Shown piece after piece: positions 5,511 to 9,307 of a stretch of 9,307 bases of DNA. Position 1 is the stretch's first letter, and each line of letters opens with the position of its first letter. The DNA is from an uncultured bacterium (GTDB taxonomy: Bacteria > Patescibacteriota > Patescibacteriia > CAIQCM01). A program made the translations under genes and the position numbers. The stretch is from the NCBI GenBank assembly GCA_903870305.1, contig CAIQCM010000067.1, positions 1-9,307 on the forward strand, read 5' to 3'. The notes below the pieces were generated by a model, which saw only the letters and a list, made by a program, of their open reading frames with translations, searched no databases and was not told where the DNA came from.

Positions 5511-6599
5511 ATGCTCATTGGAATCGACGCTTCGCGCGCCGAGGCAAAATTGAAAACTGGCGTTGAACGCTATTCGTTCGAAATAATTCGCGCGCTCCGC
5601 GCTTCTCTTCCGTTAAACGCGGAAGTTGTTTTGTATTCGCGCGAACCGCTGCCCAAAGAACTGGGGCCGTGGAATGACAAATGGCAAAATAAGGTCTTGA
5701 ACTGGCCGCTCAAATACGGTTGGACCGCCATTCGTCTTTCGTGGGAAATGTGGCGACGCGCTCCCGGCGTTCTGTTCGTTCCCGGCTACCGCTTGCCGTT
5801 TCCCGCGCCCAAGAAATCGGTCGTCACCATTCACGATGCCTCGTTTTTGGAATATCCCGAGCTTTACGAACCGTCGGATCGTTCAAGACAAAACAATACG
5901 CTCCTCGACACCTGCAAGCGTGCGAGTGCCGTGATCGTCCCGTCCGAATACACCAAAACCCAACTCGCCACCATGAAGCCCATGAGCATCGCCGTCATTC
6001 CGTTGGGCGTTCGTCTTCCGGTCCCTCTCCTTAATCAAGGAGAGGGTAGGGTGAGGTCGGGCGGAAAAGATCAAAGCTCCTATTTCATCTTCATCGGACG
6101 CGTTGACAAGAAAAAGAATCTCGAAGTCGCCATCGACGGTTTTGCCAAATTCCTAACCACCCACCCCGGTTACAAATTCATGATCGTCGGCCGCCCTTCG
6201 TTCGGCTTTGACGATATCAAAGACCATGTTTATAAAAGCGGAGTGGCCGATAAGATCGAGTTCATGGGGCCGCTTTCTGATGAAAAAATGTTTGCGCTTT
6301 TAAAGAACGCAACGGCTTTGGTTCATCCCTGCCCTGTCGAAGGTTTTGGCTTGCCGGTTATTGAAGCGATGTCGCTGGGCGTTCCGGTCATCGTCGCCGA
6401 TAACGGTGCGGCTTCTGAAGCCGCCGGCGATGCCGCGCTGCAAGTCCGTCCCACCGACTCCGAAAAATGGTCCCAAGCCATGGATCAAGCCACCTTTGAT
6501 ATTTTTCGAACTCCTTTGATCGAAAAGGGCCTCGAACGCTCAAAACATTTCACCTGGCCCCGCGCCGCCGAAGCGACGTGGAAGGTTTTGATAAAATGA
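5511..6599 (+). CDS. GT4-family (GT-B fold) glycosyltransferase
   Basis: 362 residues, usual for the family. It probably adds a sugar from a nucleotide-sugar donor to a lipid-linked glycan or surface polysaccharide at the inner face of the membrane. The N-terminal acceptor domain has GVERY (17-21) and the IHD motif (107-109) followed by a YPELY segment. The C-terminal donor domain begins with FIFIGRVDKKKN (192-203), whose G196-R197 and lysines contact the donor phosphates in relatives. It contains EGFGLPVIE (277-285), the EX7E motif of retaining GT4 enzymes. Between the domains, residues about 172-185 are encoded by a palindromic repeat (6023-6061) and do not resemble the family. ATG 5511 begins the expected first strand MLIGIDAS; no Shine-Dalgarno is visible. 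Acceptor and sugar are unknown. Confidence 0.9.
   Translation: MLIGIDASRAEAKLKTGVERYSFEIIRALRASLPLNAEVVLYSREPLPKELGPWNDKWQNKVLNWPLKYGWTAIRLSWEMWRRAPGVLFVPGYRLPFPAPKKSVVTIHDASFLEYPELYEPSDRSRQNNTLLDTCKRASAVIVPSEYTKTQLATMKPMSIAVIPLGVRLPVPLLNQGEGRVRSGGKDQSSYFIFIGRVDKKKNLEVAIDGFAKFLTTHPGYKFMIVGRPSFGFDDIKDHVYKSGVADKIEFMGPLSDEKMFALLKNATALVHPCPVEGFGLPVIEAMSLGVPVIVADNGAASEAAGDAALQVRPTDSEKWSQAMDQATFDIFRTPLIEKGLERSKHFTWPRAAEATWKVLIK
6023..6061. repeat. CCCTCTCC-type palindromic repeat inside the GT4 coding region
   Basis: CCCTCTCCTT (6023-6032) and AAGGAGAGGG (6037-6046) are perfect 10-bp complements around AATC, followed by the asymmetric tail TAGGGTGAGG (6047-6056). From memory this hairpin-plus-tail string is a widespread dispersed repeat, normally intergenic. 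Here it is read in frame without a stop and gives residues PLLNQGEGRVRSGG (172-185) in the interdomain linker. Confidence 0.75.
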
Positions 6600-6610
6600 T
6601 GTTTTTTCCT

Positions 6611-6639
6611 TTGCTCGAAAGAGAGAAAACGGCTATACT
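6611..6639 (+). promoter_or_regulatory. Sigma70-like promoter for holB, leaderless placement
   Basis: TTGCTC (6611-6616) and TATACT (6634-6639) are separated by 17 bases. The -10 matches the consensus at five of six positions and the -35 at three of six. The first transcribed base would be expected near 6646, which is the A of the holB ATG, so the message would have no leader. This also supports ATG 6646 over ATG 6670. The glycosyltransferase stop is only 46 bases upstream of that ATG, so the promoter fills the gap. Confidence 0.55.
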
Positions 6640-6645
6640 CGTTCT

Positions 6646-7599
6646 ATGGCTTACCTGGAAAGCGAAGAAATGATCGGGCATTCGCTGCAGCGCGATTTTT
6701 TGGCGCGATCGCTCAAAAATAAGCGGCACCACGCGTTTCTTTTGGTCGGATCGGAACACTTGGGCAAAGACACGGTGGCGCGCGCACTTGTCGCCGACGA
6801 GCTCAAGCGGCCGGTCACAAGTTGGCAGGACCTGGCCGCACCTCCGGATGTGCGCGTCATTACCCGCGAAGAAGGGGAGAAGAATATCGGCATTGAGGCG
6901 ATCCGCAGCTTCATCGATCACTTTTCGTCCTCGTCGTTCTGGGGCGGACGCAAGATCGGCGTCATTTCCGGCGCCCACGAATTGTCTTTGGAAGCGGCCA
7001 ATGCTTTGCTTAAAACCTTAGAAGAACCGGCCGGCAAGGCACTTCTTATTCTCACCGCCCATTCGCTTGATCGTTTGCCGGAAACGGTAAAGAGCCGTTG
7101 CCAAGTGGTTCGTTTTTTAACGGTGCCGCCCAACGAGGTCGCAAAGGGCCTGGTGCGCCGCGGCTTGGACGCCGTTTCTGCCGAAGCGTCCGCGGCTTTT
7201 TCGGCCGGTCGCCCGGGCCTCGCGGTCGAGCACGCCGAGAATGCCGAATTGCGCATTGCTCGAGACGAGCAAACGCGTGCGTTCATCGACTTGGCAACTC
7301 GTCCCGTCGCAAGCCGCATGAGCATGGCCTCTGAGATAACAACCAAAGCTGAAACGCCAAAGCTCGCCGCGCTTCTCGATGTTTGGACAATGATCTTGCG
7401 CGACGCGCTCTCGGTTGCGACCGGGAATGAAAAGTTTGCATCCGATCGAACGGCGCTCCCCGGACTCCGTGCTTACGCCGCCAAGCGGCCCGTGCTTGAG
7501 ATCGTGAAAGCGCATCGGTGTCTTGCCGCCGGCAAACGAATGCTCGCCGAGAACGTCAACCCGCGTCTTATCTTCGAACATATCGCCCTAACGCTCTAA
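6646..7599 (+). CDS. holB: DNA polymerase III delta' subunit (clamp loader)
   Basis: 317 residues. Delta' is the stator of the clamp-loader pentamer that opens the beta sliding clamp at primed DNA. It shows the AAA+ layout: MIGH (9-12), HAFLLVGSEHLGKD (29-42), GIEAIR (82-87), the conserved EAANALLKTLEEP (116-128) and the SRC arginine-finger motif (150-152), followed by a helical collar domain. Two departures stand out. The P-loop GSEHLGKD has Asp where Ser/Thr should follow Lys41, so ATP hydrolysis here is unlikely, as in many delta' proteins. The zinc-binding module with four cysteines, normally between the P-loop and the GIEAIR helix, is missing: only about 40 residues join them, without cysteine. 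Cys152 in SRC is the only early cysteine. The start codon sits where a leaderless transcript would begin. Confidence 0.88.
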   Translation: MAYLESEEMIGHSLQRDFLARSLKNKRHHAFLLVGSEHLGKDTVARALVADELKRPVTSWQDLAAPPDVRVITREEGEKNIGIEAIRSFIDHFSSSSFWGGRKIGVISGAHELSLEAANALLKTLEEPAGKALLILTAHSLDRLPETVKSRCQVVRFLTVPPNEVAKGLVRRGLDAVSAEASAAFSAGRPGLAVEHAENAELRIARDEQTRAFIDLATRPVASRMSMASEITTKAETPKLAALLDVWTMILRDALSVATGNEKFASDRTALPGLRAYAAKRPVLEIVKAHRCLAAGKRMLAENVNPRLIFEHIALTL

Positions 7600-7604
7600 T
7601 TTAT

Positions 7605-7694
7605 CTTACGAATATACGAATTCTTTACGAAATTACGAATAGCATCTTACTTTCCTTATTCGTAAAATTCGTAACTGATTCGTAAATTCGTAAG
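7605..7694. repeat. Inverted array of TTACGAA words, family C
   Basis: Left-arm words TTACGAA or ATACGAA start at 7606, 7614, 7625 and 7633. Right-arm words TTCGTAA start at 7659, 7668, 7679 and 7687. The 37-base left arm (7605-7641) can pair with the 38-base right arm (7657-7694) at 31 or more positions, leaving a 15-base loop. Spacing is 8-11 bp instead of 7. It fills the gap between holB and the lipoprotein gene. The stem is AT-rich and no T-run follows directly, so a terminator role is only possible. Confidence 0.83.
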
Positions 7695-7700
7695 AACCAT

Positions 7701-8762
7701 ATGAAAAAACTATTTAAATTCGCGCCGCTTCTTGCGGCTGTCGCGCTCCTGGGTCAGGGATGCATCATTCAATTCAATAACGCCGGCGGCACCGACGGCG
7801 GCGTGTGGCGCAGCTCGGACAAGGGCGCAAATTGGGCGCAGAAAACGGCCGTTCTTTCAGTCGGCGGCTCCCGCACCATGAACACGTCTAATATTTTGTC
7901 ATTTGTTTCCGACTCGACCGACCCGCTTACCGTCTATGTCGCGACCGACGCGAGCGGTCTGCTTTACACCGTCGACGGCGGCGAGTCGTGGAGCCAGCCC
8001 AAGGACTTGGGCAGCGCGAAGATCTCGGGGATCGCCCTCGACCGCAAGGATAAATGCACGGTCTACGCCGTAACCGGCGGCCTGGCGGTCAAAACGACCG
8101 ACTGCACCCGCACCTGGTCGAAGATCTATGAAGAAAGCCGTACCGGTGTCACTTTCACCTCGATCGTCGTCGATTATTTCAACGACAACAACGTTTACCT
8201 TGCGACAACCAAAGGTGACGTCATCAAGTCGACCGACGGCGGCGTCAGCTGGGCGACGGTGACACTAAAGCCCTTTAACAGTCCGGCGAATAAACTTGTC
8301 ATCGATCCGTTCGATTCGCGCATCATTTACGCCGGGACCAAATCCGACGGGGTCTGGAAGACGACCGACGGAGGCGCCAATTGGGTTGACTTATCGACCG
8401 GACTGGCGCAATTTGACGGAGCGAAGGATTTTTACGACCTGGTCCCCGACACCTCCAAACAGAACGGTTTTGTGCTGGTCTGCCGCTACGGATTATTGCG
8501 AACCGCGGACGGCGGCGCAACCTGGGCGAAGATCCCGCTCGTGACCGGTCCCGGCCAGGCGCGCATTTATGCGATGGCCATGAATCCGAAAAATGGCCAA
8601 GAAATGTATTATTCGACCGCCACCGTGTTCTATAAATCCAATAACGGCGGCGCCAATTGGACGACCAAGCGTTTGCCCACCACCCGCATCGGCTCGGCCT
8701 TGTTGGTTGGAGGGAACGACCCCAATACGATCTATCTCGGGACCTTACAGGTTAAGCAATAA
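7701..8762 (+). CDS. Secreted lipoprotein with seven Asp-box repeats (beta-propeller)
   Basis: 353 residues. The N-terminus MKKLFKFAPLLAAVALLGQG followed by Cys21 is a lipoprotein signal peptide. The -3 position is Gly instead of the usual Leu, so cleavage is likely but not certain. The mature part contains seven Asp boxes (S/T-x-D-x-G-x-x-W pattern): 38-45, 90-97, 132-139 (TTDCTRTW, degenerate), 177-184, 221-228, 268-275 and 313-320 (SNNGGANW). Spacing is about 40-52 residues. Seven boxes suggest a seven-bladed propeller of the sialidase/sortilin/YCF48 kind. No sialidase active-site arginine triad is apparent, so I do not call an enzyme. Cys119 and Cys135 bracket blade three and could form a disulfide. 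Its stop is two bases before frr, so the two are almost surely co-transcribed. It probably acts as an outer-surface binding or scaffold protein. Confidence 0.82.
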   Translation: MKKLFKFAPLLAAVALLGQGCIIQFNNAGGTDGGVWRSSDKGANWAQKTAVLSVGGSRTMNTSNILSFVSDSTDPLTVYVATDASGLLYTVDGGESWSQPKDLGSAKISGIALDRKDKCTVYAVTGGLAVKTTDCTRTWSKIYEESRTGVTFTSIVVDYFNDNNVYLATTKGDVIKSTDGGVSWATVTLKPFNSPANKLVIDPFDSRIIYAGTKSDGVWKTTDGGANWVDLSTGLAQFDGAKDFYDLVPDTSKQNGFVLVCRYGLLRTADGGATWAKIPLVTGPGQARIYAMAMNPKNGQEMYYSTATVFYKSNNGGANWTTKRLPTTRIGSALLVGGNDPNTIYLGTLQVKQ

Positions 8763-8764
8763 AT

Positions 8765-9307
8765 ATGAATCCAATACTTTCAACGGGAAAAGACGAGTTC
8801 CAGCTGGCAATGGAATACTTGAAAAAAGAACTTTCCGGGATCCGCACCGGCCGCGCCAACTCTGCGGTCGTCGAGAATATCATGGTGGAGGCCTATGGAT
8901 CGCAAATGCCGGTTAAGGGCGTGGCGTCCATCGGCGTTCCTGACGCGCGCACGATCACCGTCGAGGCGTGGGACAAATCGCTTATGAAGGAAATAGAAAA
9001 GGGGATCCGCGACGCCGGCGTGGGTCTTAATCCGGTGAACGAAGGCACGCTCCTGCGGATCAGCATGCCGCAACTGACCGAAGAGAGCCGCCGCGCGCTT
9101 CTTAAAGTGATCGGCGAAAAAACGGAAAGCGCGCGCGAAAAGATCCGCGGCACGCGCGAGGATGTTAAAGGACTTATCATTGGCGCGATGAACGACGGTG
9201 AGGTGACCGAAGATGAACGTTATCATTTACAGGACGAGCTGGAAGCGATGGTCGGCGGTTTCAACGATCAAATAAAAACGCTCGCCGAAGAAAAAGAAAA
9301 GGAAATA
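8765..9307 (+). CDS. frr: Ribosome recycling factor (3' end cut by window)
   Basis: 181 codons are open to the last base with no stop; the family is about 185 residues, so only a few are missing. RRF with EF-G splits the post-termination 70S ribosome. Visible signatures are ELSGIRTGRAN (22-32) in the first helix, the domain II segment about 33-104 with VEAYGS (41-46) and GLNPVNEG (87-94), then LTEESRR (104-110). The helix with IRGTRED (127-133) has R128 and R131 in the places of E. coli Arg129 and Arg132, the latter known to be essential. The C-terminal helix follows. ATG 8765 lies two bases after the lipoprotein stop, with no clear Shine-Dalgarno, so translational coupling is likely. Confidence 0.95.
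   Translation, partial: MNPILSTGKDEFQLAMEYLKKELSGIRTGRANSAVVENIMVEAYGSQMPVKGVASIGVPDARTITVEAWDKSLMKEIEKGIRDAGVGLNPVNEGTLLRISMPQLTEESRRALLKVIGEKTESAREKIRGTREDVKGLIIGAMNDGEVTEDERYHLQDELEAMVGGFNDQIKTLAEEKEKEI

Noticed and set aside
7701..8762. Sialidase enzyme
   Set aside because: Asp boxes alone mark the propeller fold; the catalytic arginine triad, FRIP motif and Tyr/Glu pair are not evident.
8780..9226. 148-codon minus-strand frame over frr
   Set aside because: Fully antisense to frr, whose motifs are clear; no domain recognised.

Overview
The window is a fully plus-strand, densely packed block of bacterial housekeeping and cell-envelope genes with about 50-60% GC. The source is most likely a member of the Candidate Phyla Radiation (Patescibacteria, Parcubacteria-like). 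This is inference from several signs: a miniature TsaB, a DUF4012 protein, a HolB lacking its zinc module, no recognisable Shine-Dalgarno sequence before any start, and short gene-to-gene gaps filled with simple inverted repeats. No rRNA, tRNA or CRISPR array is visible, and no gene-free stretch exceeds about 165 bases.

Layout: 2-103, end of an unrecognised gene; 170-529, short TsaB-like protein (tRNA t6A pathway); 624-2141, membrane family-2 glycosyltransferase of the cellulose-synthase type; 2235-4202, DUF4012 membrane-anchored protein; 4338-5345, MreB; 5511-6599, GT4-type glycosyltransferase; 6646-7599, DNA polymerase III delta' subunit; 7701-8762, secreted lipoprotein built from seven Asp-box repeats (beta-propeller); 8765-9307, ribosome recycling factor, cut by the window end a few residues short of its stop. 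The two glycosyltransferases, DUF4012 and MreB form a plausible envelope/surface-polysaccharide neighbourhood. The TsaB, HolB and RRF genes are informational.

The most unusual content is between the genes. Four consecutive gaps (93-169, 526-617, 2149-2217, 4204-4331) each hold an array of 7-bp units ATGAAnn on the left and their reverse complement nnTTCAT on the right, with exact 7-bp phasing. The gaps alternate between two unit families (ATGAARC, then ATGAACG). A fifth gap (7605-7694) has the same architecture with a different word (TTACGAA / TTCGTAA, four copies per arm). The arrays run right up to the flanking reading frames: two upstream stop codons lie inside array units, and one start codon directly abuts the last unit. 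The right arms stay open in the plus-strand frames and so create false N-terminal extensions of the downstream genes.

Two other repeat types occur. One is a 114-bp inverted-repeat element of the widespread CGTCATTGCGAGGAG kind between mreB and the GT4 gene. The other is a CCCTCTCC-type hairpin repeat inside the GT4 reading frame, where it encodes part of the interdomain linker. A sigma70-like promoter before holB is placed so that transcription would begin at the ATG, suggesting a leaderless mRNA.
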